Source: Agrobacterium albertimagni AOL15 (GTDB taxonomy: Bacteria > Pseudomonadota > Alphaproteobacteria > Rhizobiales > Rhizobiaceae). Taken from it: a stretch of 64,000 bases of DNA. The stretch is from contig NZ_ALJF01000006.1 in assembly GCF_000300855.1 (NCBI RefSeq), positions 372,001 through 436,000 of the forward strand. Direction: 5' to 3'. A model generated the notes under the pieces. The model searched no databases, had not been told where the DNA came from, and was given only the letters and a program-made list of their open reading frames with translations. Shown here piece by piece: positions 1 through 9,150 of this stretch. Every line of letters starts with the position of its first letter. Position 1 is the first letter of the stretch. The position numbers and the translations under genes were made by a program.

Positions 1-338
1 GCGGAAAGCTTCGATACTGCGGCACCAAGCAACGGTCAAAAGAGTTTTCCTGCAGGCACCTATGAATTCCGTTCAAGCGCGTCTTTGCAAAAAATCTCTC
101 AGGCCGGCATGCATGTTTTTTCGGCAAATCCGGCAGGATAATGCCTGTCGAATTTTACGATATGCCAAATCACGCGGGAGTAGAGCCACCGGAACCGGCA
201 AAACAGTCGGGAACCTGCACAGGCTTTACGCGATTGCACCATTTTCCAGCAGATGCGGTCGTCTCTCTTTCTGCGAGCGGAGCCCGCGAACGACCTTGCA
301 TTGCCCAATTGGTTGTATTCAAATGAACAAAAAAGGGG
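1..338. other. Intergenic or upstream region, no gene seen
   Basis: No convincing reading frame. The short open frames here have no recognisable protein character and lack good ribosome sites. It presumably holds the promoter of the ATP-grasp cassette and perhaps the tail of an upstream transcript; I see no clear hairpin terminator or operator. Confidence 0.5.
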
Positions 339-1757
339 ATGGCGCCATTGGCATTTGATGAAATGATGACTGCGGACAACGATCCGCGCGCACCGTACCA
401 GAACTACTTCGATTGGTATTCCAGCCAGGACCCGGCAAGGCTTCTGGCGAAGTCGCGAGATGCGGAAAACATCTTCCGCAAGACCGGCATCACCTTTGCC
501 GTCTATGGTCATGCCGACAGCGCCGAAAAACTGATACCTTTCGACATCATCCCGCGCATCATTTCCGGCCGTGAGTGGCGCAAGCTGGCCCAGGGCATCG
601 AGCAGCGCGTGCTGGCGCTTAATGCCTTTCTCGACGACATCTATCACAAGCAGGAGATCATCAAGGCGGGCCGCATTCCCCGCGAGCTGATCGAGAAGAA
701 CGTCGCCTTCCTGCCCGAGATGATCGGCTTCCGCCCGCCGGGCGGCGTCTATACCCACATCGTCGGCACCGACATCGTGCGCACCGGCGAAGACCAGTTC
801 TACGTGCTGGAAGACAATGCCCGCACACCCTCCGGCGTCTCCTACATGTTGGAGAACCGGGAAACCATGATGCAGATGTTCCCGGAGCTCTTCCAGCTCA
901 ACAAGGTTCAGCGCGTCGAGGATTATCCCTATCTCTTGCGCCAGTCGCTCGCATCGCTCGCCCCTCCCGGCTGCAAGGGCAAGCCGCGCGTCGCGGTTCT
1001 CACACCCGGCATCTACAATTCCGCCTATTACGAGCATTCCTTCCTCGCCGACATGATGGGCGTCGAACTCGTCGAAGGCTCGGACCTGCGCGTCATCGAC
1101 GGCAAGGTGAAGATGCGCACCACGCGCGGCTACGAGGCAATCGACGTGCTCTACCGCCGCGTCGACGACGACTTCCTCGACCCCCTCACCTTCCGACCCG
1201 ATTCGGCGCTCGGCATTCCCGGCATCATGGACGTCTACCGCGCCGGCAACATCACAATCGCCAATGCGCCCGGCACCGGCATTTCCGATGACAAGGCGAT
1301 CTACTCTTACATGCCGGAGATCGTCGAATTCTACACCGGTCGCAAGGCCCTGCTGGAGAACGTGCCGACCTGGCGCTGTTCGGAAGCCGACAGCCTCAAA
1401 TACGTGCTCGAACATCTCGAAGAGCTCGTGGTCAAGGAAGTGCACGGCTCCGGCGGCTATGGCATGCTGGTCGGTCCGACCGCGACCAAGAAGGAGCGAG
1501 CCGATTTTGCCGACAAGCTGAAGGCGCGCCCCTCCAACTATATCGCCCAGCCGACGCTGTCGCTCTCGACGGTGCCGATCCTCGTCAACAAGGGGATCGC
1601 GCCCCGCCATGTCGACCTACGTCCTTATGTCCTCGTCTCCGACAAGGTGCAGATCATTCCCGGCGGCTTGACCCGCGTGGCTCTCAAGCAGGGATCGCTC
1701 GTGGTCAATTCCAGCCAGGGCGGCGGCACCAAGGACACCTGGGTACTGGAGGACTGA
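339..1757 (+). CDS. Circularly permuted ATP-grasp family protein (DUF404/DUF407)
   Basis: A 472-residue cytoplasmic protein of the circularly permuted ATP-grasp type 2 family, which has ligase-like ATP-dependent chemistry but no established substrate. Visible features are the N-terminal block around RAPYQNYFDW, the central VLEDNARTPSGVSYMLENR motif near residue 155, DVLYRRVDDDFLDP near 268, and the late KEVHGSGGYGMLVGP glycine-rich loop near 366. Length is normal for the family. It is followed by alpha-E and transglutaminase genes with a one-base gap to the next, so the three form one operon; this trio recurs in bacteria and is thought to modify peptides. The chosen ATG has AAAAGGGG directly adjacent, an unusually short spacing; an in-frame ATG 24 bases downstream is an alternative start. 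Confidence 0.9.
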   Translation: MAPLAFDEMMTADNDPRAPYQNYFDWYSSQDPARLLAKSRDAENIFRKTGITFAVYGHADSAEKLIPFDIIPRIISGREWRKLAQGIEQRVLALNAFLDDIYHKQEIIKAGRIPRELIEKNVAFLPEMIGFRPPGGVYTHIVGTDIVRTGEDQFYVLEDNARTPSGVSYMLENRETMMQMFPELFQLNKVQRVEDYPYLLRQSLASLAPPGCKGKPRVAVLTPGIYNSAYYEHSFLADMMGVELVEGSDLRVIDGKVKMRTTRGYEAIDVLYRRVDDDFLDPLTFRPDSALGIPGIMDVYRAGNITIANAPGTGISDDKAIYSYMPEIVEFYTGRKALLENVPTWRCSEADSLKYVLEHLEELVVKEVHGSGGYGMLVGPTATKKERADFADKLKARPSNYIAQPTLSLSTVPILVNKGIAPRHVDLRPYVLVSDKVQIIPGGLTRVALKQGSLVVNSSQGGGTKDTWVLED

Positions 1758-1758
1758 C

Positions 1759-2706
1759 ATGGTCATGCTCGGAAGAACTGCCAACGGTCTTTTCTGGATG
1801 TTCCGCTACATCGAGAGAGCCGAAAACATCGCCCGGCTCGTGGATGCCGGTCTGCGCATGTCGCTCACCCGCTCCGGTGCCTCGGACGAGGATTGGGACG
1901 CAGTCCTGAAAAGCGCCGACGTCCGCCCGCTGTTTGCCGAACGCCACGGCAAGGTGACGGCCTCTGATGCCATCGACTTCATGCTGCGTGATACTGCCAA
2001 TCCGTCGAGCGTCATGTCCTGCATCGACGCCGGCCGCAACAATGCCCGCATGGTGCGAACCGCGCTGACCCGTGAGACCTGGGAAGCGACCAACGAATGC
2101 TGGATCGAATTGAAGCAGATGCTCGCCCGCAAGCTGAAATCGGCCGACCTGCCCGAGGTCATCGATACCGTGAAGCGCCGCGCCGGCTTGATCCGCGGTG
2201 CCTTCCATGGCTCGATGCTCCGAAACGAACTCTACAACTTCGCCCGCATCGGCACCTTCATCGAGCGGGCCGACAACACCAGCCGCATCCTGGACGTCAA
2301 GTATTACGTGCTATTGCCGGCGATCACCCATGTCGGCTCCTCCCTCGACAACATGCAGTGGGAATCGATCCTGCGCTCGGTCTCCGCCCATCGCTCCTAT
2401 CGCTGGGTCTATGACGGGGAATACAAGGCGACCAACATCGCCGACTTCCTGATCTTGAGCGGGCAGATGCCGCGCTCGCTTGCCTATTGCTACGAGAAGA
2501 TCGTCTCCAATCTCGGTTACATCGGCAAGGATTACGGCGAGCGCATCGCGGCACACGACACCGCCGACACGGTCTATGCCACCCTTCGGACGACCAGCAT
2601 CGACCAGATCATGGATCAGGGGCTGCACGAGTTCCTCGATAATTTCATTGCCTTGAACAACAAGCTGGGCAGCGAGATCACCGAGGGCTACAGGTTCTAC
2701 AGTTGA
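1759..2706 (+). CDS. Alpha-E domain-containing protein (DUF403)
   Basis: A 315-residue, mainly alpha-helical protein of the alpha-E family, named for an invariant Glu and of unknown activity. The N-terminal signature GRTANGLFWMFRYIERAENI and the mid-protein repeat of it, IGTFIERADNTSRILDVKYY near residue 170, are both present, as expected of the family. It starts one base after the ATP-grasp stop with a good GGAGG six bases upstream, and its stop lies just before the transglutaminase gene, so the products are likely made in fixed ratio. Alpha-E proteins are nearly always found beside this type of ATP-grasp and transglutaminase, suggesting a complex acting on a peptide or amino-acid substrate; the substrate cannot be read from sequence. 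Confidence 0.9.
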   Translation: MVMLGRTANGLFWMFRYIERAENIARLVDAGLRMSLTRSGASDEDWDAVLKSADVRPLFAERHGKVTASDAIDFMLRDTANPSSVMSCIDAGRNNARMVRTALTRETWEATNECWIELKQMLARKLKSADLPEVIDTVKRRAGLIRGAFHGSMLRNELYNFARIGTFIERADNTSRILDVKYYVLLPAITHVGSSLDNMQWESILRSVSAHRSYRWVYDGEYKATNIADFLILSGQMPRSLAYCYEKIVSNLGYIGKDYGERIAAHDTADTVYATLRTTSIDQIMDQGLHEFLDNFIALNNKLGSEITEGYRFYS

Positions 2707-2720
2707 GCAGGATTGAGCGC

Positions 2721-3542
2721 ATGCGTCTCCGGATTACCCATACCACCGAGTATCGCTACGACGATCCCGTTCAATATTCGCTGCAGCGCCTGCGACTGAG
2801 CCCACAGGATGGCCCGGGCCAGAAAGTGCTGTCGTGGAATATCGTCGTTGATGGCGCGAAAGTCGAAGCGGGCTTCAACGATCAGTTCGGCAACCACACG
2901 CACCTCGTCTCCACCGAAGGCGATAGCCACAGCGTGCACATCGTCGCTTCGGGCGAGATCGAGACGGAAGACCGGGCCGGCGTCTTCGGCCCGCATCAGG
3001 GCTATGTGCCACTCTGGCTCTATCTGCGCGATACGCCCCTCACCAAGCCAGGCAAGCTCATCCGCGAACTCGCACGCAGCCTTTCGGGCGACAACGAATT
3101 GGCGAAGATGCATGACCTGATGGGGAAGCTCAACGCACAGATCGCCTATGAAACGGGAACGACCGGCACGGAAACCACGGCAGAGCAGGCGATGGAAGCT
3201 GGCCATGGTGTCTGCCAGGACCATGCCCATGCCTTCATCGGCGCGGCACGGGTCTTGAGCCTGCCGGCCCGCTATGTCTCGGGCTATCTCCTGATGGACG
3301 ACCGGCTGGAGCAGACCGCAACCCATGCCTGGGCGGAGGTCTATCTGCAGGGCCTGGGCTGGGTGGGCTTCGACGCCGCCAACAACCACTGCCCCGACAC
3401 CCGATACATCAGGATCGCGACAGGCCTGTCCTATGCAGATGCAGCCCCTGTCTCCGGCATGCGCATCGGGCTCGCCGGAGAGGACCTGACGGTCAAGCTG
3501 ATGGTCGAGGCGACGCAGAGCCAAAGCCAGTCCCAGAGCTGA
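2721..3542 (+). CDS. Transglutaminase-like cysteine protease family protein
   Basis: A 273-residue protein with the bacterial transglutaminase N-terminal beta domain (MRLRITHTTEYRYDDPV) followed by the papain-like core. The catalytic triad is visible: Cys in GVCQDHAH (about residue 166), His in THAWAEVY (about 204) and Asp in GFDAANN (about 220). In this genomic setting such enzymes are thought to cleave or transfer amide bonds, perhaps undoing what the ATP-grasp ligase makes. The ATG has AGGA eight bases upstream; a TTG codon 18 bases earlier overlaps the previous stop and is a weaker choice. The C-terminus ends in a short Gln-Ser repeat (QSQSQSQS), probably disordered. Third gene of the cassette. 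Confidence 0.9.
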   Translation: MRLRITHTTEYRYDDPVQYSLQRLRLSPQDGPGQKVLSWNIVVDGAKVEAGFNDQFGNHTHLVSTEGDSHSVHIVASGEIETEDRAGVFGPHQGYVPLWLYLRDTPLTKPGKLIRELARSLSGDNELAKMHDLMGKLNAQIAYETGTTGTETTAEQAMEAGHGVCQDHAHAFIGAARVLSLPARYVSGYLLMDDRLEQTATHAWAEVYLQGLGWVGFDAANNHCPDTRYIRIATGLSYADAAPVSGMRIGLAGEDLTVKLMVEATQSQSQSQS

Positions 3543-3654
3543 TCCTCCGCCGCCGGGCTGGCTTGGATCATGCGACGCAAGCCCCGCACCACGTCGGCCT
3601 GTTCTCCTGCAGGGAAAGCGCGGCAAGGTGGCCGCAGCGGAGGTCTTTGCACGC

Positions 3655-4149
3655 ATGCTGTTTGGCAAGTCGCTCTTCCAGTCGGTCGTCGACCGGCTCG
3701 ATGCCGAGGCGGAAGAAGCACCTCCGGCAGAAGAACCGACCTTCCGGATCAATGGCCTGTCGACGAGCTTCCTGCCAGAGACGCCCGAGCAGGCGCCAAT
3801 TCTTTCGGAACCGAGCGCAGATCCCAGGCTCGATGCTTATCTGTCCCTGATGTCCGATGAGGTCGCGCCGGCAGAGCCTGAACCGCCTGCCGAACCACCA
3901 CCGACCGCGCCACCGCCACCGCCGGCCTGGCTGGACCGGCTCTCTCCAGAGGAGATCGCCGAGGATCTCGGTCTTGAGCCATCGGATGATCGCGAGCGCC
4001 TGCAGGAGCGCCGACGGGCCTTCGCCCGCGACAATCATCCGGACCGTCTTGCCGAAGACTATAGTGACGCAGCGACCATCCGCATGAAAATCGCCAATGG
4101 CCTGATCGACGAAGCAATCAGACGATTCGATCTTGGATTCGGACGGTAA
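3655..4149 (+). CDS. Small Pro-rich protein with C-terminal J-domain-like segment
   Basis: About 164 residues. The N-terminal half is acidic and low-complexity, with a Pro run (residues 85-100) that looks like a flexible linker. The last 60 residues contain HPDRL preceded by a basic helix and followed by an Ile/Ala-rich helix, which resembles the HPD loop and helix III of DnaJ domains. A role as a DnaK co-chaperone is an inference from that motif only. It begins 112 bases after the transglutaminase gene on the same strand and ends two bases before the convergent MarR gene. The start is uncertain: the ATG used has GGAGG ten bases upstream, but a GTG 27 bases earlier is also in frame. Confidence 0.7.
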   Translation: MLFGKSLFQSVVDRLDAEAEEAPPAEEPTFRINGLSTSFLPETPEQAPILSEPSADPRLDAYLSLMSDEVAPAEPEPPAEPPPTAPPPPPAWLDRLSPEEIAEDLGLEPSDDRERLQERRRAFARDNHPDRLAEDYSDAATIRMKIANGLIDEAIRRFDLGFGR

Positions 4150-4151
4150 GA

Positions 4152-4604
4152 TCAGTCGTAGAGGCGCCTCAGCAGGCGGTTCACCGTATCGCGCTCGGCA
4201 ACGCCGCCGAGTTGCTCCAGAACCCAGCGCTCGTGATCGATCCAGATCGGCATCAACTCTTCGAGATAGGCCTCGCCGGCCGGCGTCATGTAGAGCGACT
4301 GGACCCGGCGGTCGGTTTCCGACTTGCGACGCTCGATATAGCCCTTGTTTTCCAGACCATCGACGATCGCGACGAAATTCGCCCGCTGAATGCCAAGCGC
4401 CTCGGCGACTTCGCTCTGCTTGGCACCCTGGTTGTCGGTCAGAAGAAGAAGGACCGCAAAATCGGTCGGGCGAAGACCTTTCGAAGAAAAGGCTTCATTG
4501 AAATGCTGAAAAACGGCAAGCTGCGCCCGCCGCAGTCGATATCCCACAGCATCGTCCATGACTGAAAAGTCTAGCCCGGACGCGTTGGGTACCAATTCAT
4601 CCAT
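4152..4604 (-). CDS. MarR family transcriptional regulator
   Basis: About 150 residues with a winged helix-turn-helix typical of MarR: the recognition region KQSEVAEALGIQRANFVAIV and the wing KGYIERRKSETDRRVQSLYMT are clear. Such proteins are dimeric repressors that respond to phenolic or other small ligands. The target genes are not obvious, since the divergent side carries only the tRNA gene and an intergenic stretch of about 350 bases; self-regulation is likely by family precedent. In-frame alternative starts exist 15 bases upstream (ATG, with GGGGAA touching it) and 66 bases upstream (TTG with AGGAAGG). Convergent with the J-domain-like gene. Confidence 0.85.
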   Translation of the reverse strand: MDELVPNASGLDFSVMDDAVGYRLRRAQLAVFQHFNEAFSSKGLRPTDFAVLLLLTDNQGAKQSEVAEALGIQRANFVAIVDGLENKGYIERRKSETDRRVQSLYMTPAGEAYLEELMPIWIDHERWVLEQLGGVAERDTVNRLLRRLYD

Positions 4605-4957
4605 AGTAATTTCCGGCATTTCCCCGCCACTGTCATAATTGCCCCCTCGGGCGACCGCTGCCCCCGACAACGACCTTCCTGTAACGATACTAACTGTTTA
4701 AACCGCTGCCACAAGGGCACAACGGCAGCCCTCACGGTGTGAGCAGCAGTTTTTGAACGTCTAACGTTCATTTCCCCAGGTTTGGTATAGGCTGCATCAG
4801 TTCCCGCGGACATTTGATCGGCATTTGCCCACTTCGCCCTCGTCGCAGCCCCTGCCCCGTTGATTTACCCCCAGCCGTCTACTGTTTTTCGGATTGATGC
4901 GCGCGAGCGACTGCGCTATGACCGCTTCTGGAACGGCGAGTCATATCGCCTTCGGAT

Positions 4958-5034
4958 GCACCCGTAGCTCAGCTGGATAGAGTGTTGGATTCCGATTCCA
5001 AAGGTCACAGGTTCGAATCCTGTCGGGTGCGCCA
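4958..5034 (+). tRNA. tRNA-Arg (anticodon CCG)
   Basis: A 77-base cloverleaf: acceptor stem GCACCCG pairing with CGGGTGC, D arm GCTC...GAGT, anticodon stem TTGGA/TCCAA with loop TTCCGAT giving anticodon CCG, and T arm with GGTTCGAATCC. The discriminator is G and CCA is encoded. It reads CGG codons, which are common in high-GC genomes. The 3' 30 bases overlap the end of the LysR reading frame on the opposite strand. Confidence 0.97.
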
Positions 5035-5964
5035 TTTTTCTCGCAAACCTCTGAGTGCTTCGGCGACGAGATCGCGCAGGAAGACATGTGCGGGCGCTTT
5101 GTCGGTGACCGCATGCCACATCAGGATCAGCTTTGCTGACGCCAGGCCGATCTCTTCCGGAAGTGGCCTGGCCGACAGGTCGAAATGCTTCGCGAAACGT
5201 TCCGCCACCTGAGTGTGCACCGTCGCGATCATCGGCGCTTGTGACACAATGGACGGTACTGTCAGCAGATGCGGCGTTCGCAGGGCGATACGAGGCCAAA
5301 CGCCCCGCTGCCCCAAGGCGTCAAGAAGCGCCTCCCCTTCCGGCCCCTCGACGAACAGCATCGGATGGCGATTGTAGTCATCGAGAGTCATGGTTTCGCG
5401 GATAGCGACGAGGCTTGCGTTGAAAATGGTGTGATAGCCTTCATGATAGATCACGCGTTGCTTGTGATAGCTTCTCCCTGCGGCAAACGTACCGATGGCA
5501 AGATCGAAGGCGCCGGTTTCCAGACCATCAGCGACATCAATGCCGTCTGTCGGAATCAACTTTAGTGTCACGCCCGGCGCCTTCTCGAGAAGCAAGGCTG
5601 AGACAGCCGGTACGAGAATGGCCTCGGCACTGTCGGTCACGCCCAGCCGAAAGGTCATCTCGGCTGTCGACGGCTCGAAAGGCACCTGTTCCTCGAACAG
5701 CATGCGTATCTTCCGCATGGTCGCGCGCAGCTCGACCTCAAGACCGACTGCCTTCGCAGTGAGCACCATGCCGCCGGCACTTCGCACCAGCAATTCGTCC
5801 CCAAGCAAGCGTCGAAGCCGTGCGAGGTTATGGCTCATGGCCGGCTGACCAAGAGAGAGACGCCGTGCCGCCCGCGACACGTTCCTTTCCTCCAGAAGCG
5901 CCTCCATCGAGAGCAGCAGGTTGAGGTCGATGCGACCTATATCAATCATGTCGATTTCGTTCAT
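5005..5964 (-). CDS. LysR family transcriptional regulator
   Basis: A 319-residue LysR-type regulator. The N-terminal winged helix reads [20 protein letters not shown] then [20 protein letters not shown], with the conserved A-R-R-L-S...QPAMS pattern; residues 95-300 form the periplasmic-binding-protein-like effector domain. The ATG used leaves 78 bases to the divergent hydrolase gene, the usual arrangement for a LysR protein controlling its neighbour. The frame runs into the 3' part of the tRNA-Arg gene on the other strand, so the last residues (ending RTRQDSNL) are the antisense translation of the tRNA and the stop codon lies within it. An ATG 15 bases downstream is an alternative start. The effector is unknown; a phenolic compound is a guess from the neighbour. 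Confidence 0.9.
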   Translation of the reverse strand: MNEIDMIDIGRIDLNLLLSMEALLEERNVSRAARRLSLGQPAMSHNLARLRRLLGDELLVRSAGGMVLTAKAVGLEVELRATMRKIRMLFEEQVPFEPSTAEMTFRLGVTDSAEAILVPAVSALLLEKAPGVTLKLIPTDGIDVADGLETGAFDLAIGTFAAGRSYHKQRVIYHEGYHTIFNASLVAIRETMTLDDYNRHPMLFVEGPEGEALLDALGQRGVWPRIALRTPHLLTVPSIVSQAPMIATVHTQVAERFAKHFDLSARPLPEEIGLASAKLILMWHAVTDKAPAHVFLRDLVAEALRGLREKWRTRQDSNL

Positions 5965-6042
5965 TCTTTGGATCGATTTGATTAATTTTGCCCACGCCGT
6001 AGGTTCATGGTCAAGCATCAATCTGTCCAAGGAACCCGCTCC

Positions 6043-7050
6043 ATGCCCCACAAGCTGTCCCGCCGCACCCTCCTCAAAGGCGCACCTGCCGCAATCGTCG
6101 GCACCACGTCGGCCGCTCTTCTCTCCCATGCGGACACGGCGCAAGCGACCGCGATAGCCGACCCCGCAGCGCACCGCGATGCCTATGGAGACTGGAGCGC
6201 GGTCACCTATCTTTCCCTGCCGTCACAGAAGCAGCGCGCCGCAAACGAGGAGGCCGTGCGCAGCAGCCCTTACGCGCGCTACCTTGATACCAACCTCTCG
6301 GTCCCCTCGGCATCGGCACAGGCCATCCAGTTCGGACCGCTCGATCCCCGCGAAGTCCCCTCGCCCAGCGCCCAGAACCTCAACCGCCTGATCGACCCGT
6401 CCTTCAAGACGACAGACAACGGTTATGCCGTTCTCGACGGCCAGATGGCCTATGCGCAGAGCCGCATCGTCATGCCGGGCGTGACCACCGACATGTTCAA
6501 ATGGTGGTTCACCTGGCATCCTCTCGAAAAAGAACGGTATATGCTCTGGTTCCCCCAGGCGCATATCGACACCAGCGTCGCCGACCCCGCCCGCCTGAAA
6601 GATACGACGCTCAGCTACGAGAAGCGGCTCTTCAACAATCCCAACCGCATCCAGGAGTGGATCGGACCGAGCCGTCTCGACGCCATCATCCATTTTGCCG
6701 AACCCACAACGCTCGGCTTCGACGCCAAAGCATTGGCGAAACAAGGCTTTACAGCAAGCGCCAGCGCCGTCTGCTATGCGACCCCGGCGCCCGACATACC
6801 GTTCACGCTGATGGTCCATATCGCGCGCGACACGAGCGCCGGCATGGAACTCTTGAGCCGCTACTGGATCGGTGCCCATGCCGATATGGCCCGCTTTGCC
6901 AATGCGGAGAAGGCGCCGGCAATGCTGCAGAATATCGGCTTCAACGAACAGGTTGCTGAAATGACGGCCTATGAAATGTCGGTCCACGACATGACGGAGT
7001 TCAACCATCTTGCACGCATCCTGCCCGGCATTCATCGCGCGTTTGCATAG
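6043..7050 (+). CDS. Secreted DAPG (2,4-diacetylphloroglucinol) hydrolase-like protein
   Basis: A 335-residue protein with a twin-arginine-type leader (LSRRTLLKGAPAAIVG). The body resembles PhlG-type DAPG hydrolases, zinc enzymes that cleave a carbon-carbon bond to remove an acetyl group from phloroglucinol compounds. Family-like marks are PGVTTDMFKWWFTWHP with His159, and the late VHDMTEFNHL, where His315 and Glu319 reproduce the H-x3-E spacing of PhlG zinc ligands. Known PhlG is cytoplasmic, so a Tat leader is unusual. AAGGA lies about nine bases upstream of the ATG. The divergent LysR gene suggests substrate induction. The true substrate may be another aryl ketone or polyketide; the assignment is to family only. 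Confidence 0.7.
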   Translation: MPHKLSRRTLLKGAPAAIVGTTSAALLSHADTAQATAIADPAAHRDAYGDWSAVTYLSLPSQKQRAANEEAVRSSPYARYLDTNLSVPSASAQAIQFGPLDPREVPSPSAQNLNRLIDPSFKTTDNGYAVLDGQMAYAQSRIVMPGVTTDMFKWWFTWHPLEKERYMLWFPQAHIDTSVADPARLKDTTLSYEKRLFNNPNRIQEWIGPSRLDAIIHFAEPTTLGFDAKALAKQGFTASASAVCYATPAPDIPFTLMVHIARDTSAGMELLSRYWIGAHADMARFANAEKAPAMLQNIGFNEQVAEMTAYEMSVHDMTEFNHLARILPGIHRAFA

Positions 7051-7401
7051 AGTGCGGCCTGCAGCGAATGATCGCAATCTCCCTGATGATGAAGCGGGAA
7101 GGACTGTCAAGGGCGTCACGAAAGGCCGAGGCGTTCCGTCACTTGTCGGCCAATCGTATAGGCTCGCCCGGGTCTTTCCCTGCCGGCGGCCGCAGGCAGC
7201 CCCCAATCCGATAACGCGGACGTGATGGGGTTTTCCCGAGCACGGCCGCACTCGTCGGCCCAGCTATCCGACCAAGCCCCGGAAAACGCTGGACTTTGAG
7301 CCAGGAGAAATCCATCCTCCACACGTTAGAGGGAACCGGAATCGCATTTGCACCCGGCCCCTCGACGGTGAAGCGCCGAAGAGCGCTCTGGGGGAGGAAA
7401 C
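7051..7401. other. Intergenic region before fadD
   Basis: No gene is supported here. The last bases carry a strong GGGAGGAAAC ribosome site for fadD. No clear terminator follows the hydrolase gene, and I see no convincing operator. Confidence 0.5.
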
Positions 7402-9138
7402 ATGGAACACACCTTCACGCCGCCACGCCCGTGGCTGGCGGCTTACGGCACAGGCATCCCGCAGGAACTGGGCGACCTTCGCTACCGCAGCATCGCCGAA
7501 TTGGTGGATCGCTCCTGCGCCGAGAACGGCCCGCGCAAGGCGTTCACCTGCGTCGTGCCGAACGGCATGAACGGCAGCCTGACCTATGATCAGGTCGGCG
7601 AGATGTCGGATGCCTTCGCGGCTTTCTTGCACCATGATTGCGGCCTGCGCGCCGGCGACCGGGTTGCCGTGCAGCTGCCGAACGGCCTGCCCTATCCGGT
7701 GGTCGCCTTCGGCGTCTTCAAGGCCGGCTGCATTCTCGTCAACACCAACCCGCTCTATACGCCGAGCGAAATGATCCATCAGTTCAACGATTCCGGGGCC
7801 AAGGCGCTGGTGATTGTCGACATGTTCGCCGACAAGCTGGCGGAAGTTGTGCCGAAGACGGGAATCAAGACCGTTGTTCTAGCCGGCGTGCCTGAATTCT
7901 TCCCGAAGCTGCCCGAGATCATCATTCGCGGCGTCCAGAAGGTCTGGAACAAGGTTCTCCCGCCTATCCCGAACATCGGCGTTCCGGTCCTGCGGATCAA
8001 GGAAGCGCTCGCCAAGGGAAGGACCCACAGCGCCGACGTGAAAGCCATGTGGGCCTCGTCGGGCCCCGACGACCTCGCGCTTCTGCAATATACGGGAGGC
8101 ACCACCGGCGTCGCCAAGGGTGCCATGCTCACCCATGGCAATATCCTGACCAATCTCGACCAGGTGCGCGCGGTATCCGGCGGCGTGATGGCCCGCGAAG
8201 ATCAGGTGCTGACGGCGCTTCCGCTCTATCACATCTTCGCCTTCACCGCGAACCTGATGACGTTCTTTGAACTTGGGGCGCGCAACATCCTGATCCCCTC
8301 GCCCCGCCCGGTCCAAAACCTTCAGCGGGCGATCGAGAACTACCCGATCACCTGGATCACCGGCGTCAACACGCTGTTCAACGGCCTGATGAACGAGGAA
8401 TGGTTCGCAGCCTATCCTCCCAGGAAGTTGCGTGCGGCAATCGCCGGCGGCACGGCGCTTCACGAGGCAGTCGCTACCCGCTGGCGGGTGATGACCGGGA
8501 CCCCAATCGCCGAAGGCTACGGGCTCAGCGAAACCTCACCGCTGGTCAGCTTCAATCCGCTGGATGATCGTGCCAAATCCGGCAGTATCGGCATTCCGGT
8601 GCCGGGCTGCGACGTCATTCTGGTCGATGCTGACGGCAAGCTCGTTCCGTCGGGCGAGCCGGGAGAACTTCTCGTGCGCGGCCGCCAAGTCATGCTCGGC
8701 TACTGGCAGCGTCCGGATGAAACAGCGACGGCCTTGCAGAACGGCTGGTTCGCGACCGGCGACATCGCCGTCATGGATGACGAAGGCTTCCTGAAGATCG
8801 TCGACCGCAAGAAGGATCTGGTCCTCGTCTCCGGCTTCAACGTCTATCCCAACGAGGTGGAGGATGCGCTCGCCAAGATGGATGCGGTGCTCGAAGCCGC
8901 CGTCGTCGCCATTCCCGACGCCAAGACCGGCGAAGCCGTCCGGGCCTATGTCGTCAAGAACCCGGATCATGACGGCGACCTCACAGAGGACGCCATCCGC
9001 AGCCACTGCAAGACCCTGCTCAGCGAGTACAAGGTGCCGAAATCCATCGTCTTCCGCGACACCCTGCCCAAGACGCCCATCGGCAAGATCCTGCGCAAGG
9101 ATCTGAAGGCCGAAGTGCAAAGCGAATTCAAGAAGTGA
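7402..9138 (+). CDS. fadD: Long-chain fatty acid-CoA ligase
   Basis: A 578-residue member of the ANL adenylating superfamily. The P-loop-like motif YTGGTTGVAKGAMLTHGN (about residues 232-249), the adenylate-binding YGLSETSPLVSFNP (about 373), and the hinge/C-terminal motifs TGDIAVMDDEGFLKIVDRKK and GFNVYPNEVEDAL are intact, as is the catalytic lysine region KTPIGKILRKDL. It would activate long-chain fatty acids to acyl-CoA for beta-oxidation or lipid synthesis, at the inner face of the membrane. Length and motifs match FadD better than short-chain synthetases. A symporter-family transporter follows 12 bases later, so co-transcription is likely; that partner could import a carboxylate substrate. 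Confidence 0.93.
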   Translation: MEHTFTPPRPWLAAYGTGIPQELGDLRYRSIAELVDRSCAENGPRKAFTCVVPNGMNGSLTYDQVGEMSDAFAAFLHHDCGLRAGDRVAVQLPNGLPYPVVAFGVFKAGCILVNTNPLYTPSEMIHQFNDSGAKALVIVDMFADKLAEVVPKTGIKTVVLAGVPEFFPKLPEIIIRGVQKVWNKVLPPIPNIGVPVLRIKEALAKGRTHSADVKAMWASSGPDDLALLQYTGGTTGVAKGAMLTHGNILTNLDQVRAVSGGVMAREDQVLTALPLYHIFAFTANLMTFFELGARNILIPSPRPVQNLQRAIENYPITWITGVNTLFNGLMNEEWFAAYPPRKLRAAIAGGTALHEAVATRWRVMTGTPIAEGYGLSETSPLVSFNPLDDRAKSGSIGIPVPGCDVILVDADGKLVPSGEPGELLVRGRQVMLGYWQRPDETATALQNGWFATGDIAVMDDEGFLKIVDRKKDLVLVSGFNVYPNEVEDALAKMDAVLEAAVVAIPDAKTGEAVRAYVVKNPDHDGDLTEDAIRSHCKTLLSEYKVPKSIVFRDTLPKTPIGKILRKDLKAEVQSEFKK

Positions 9139-9150
9139 GGGGCAGCCAGC

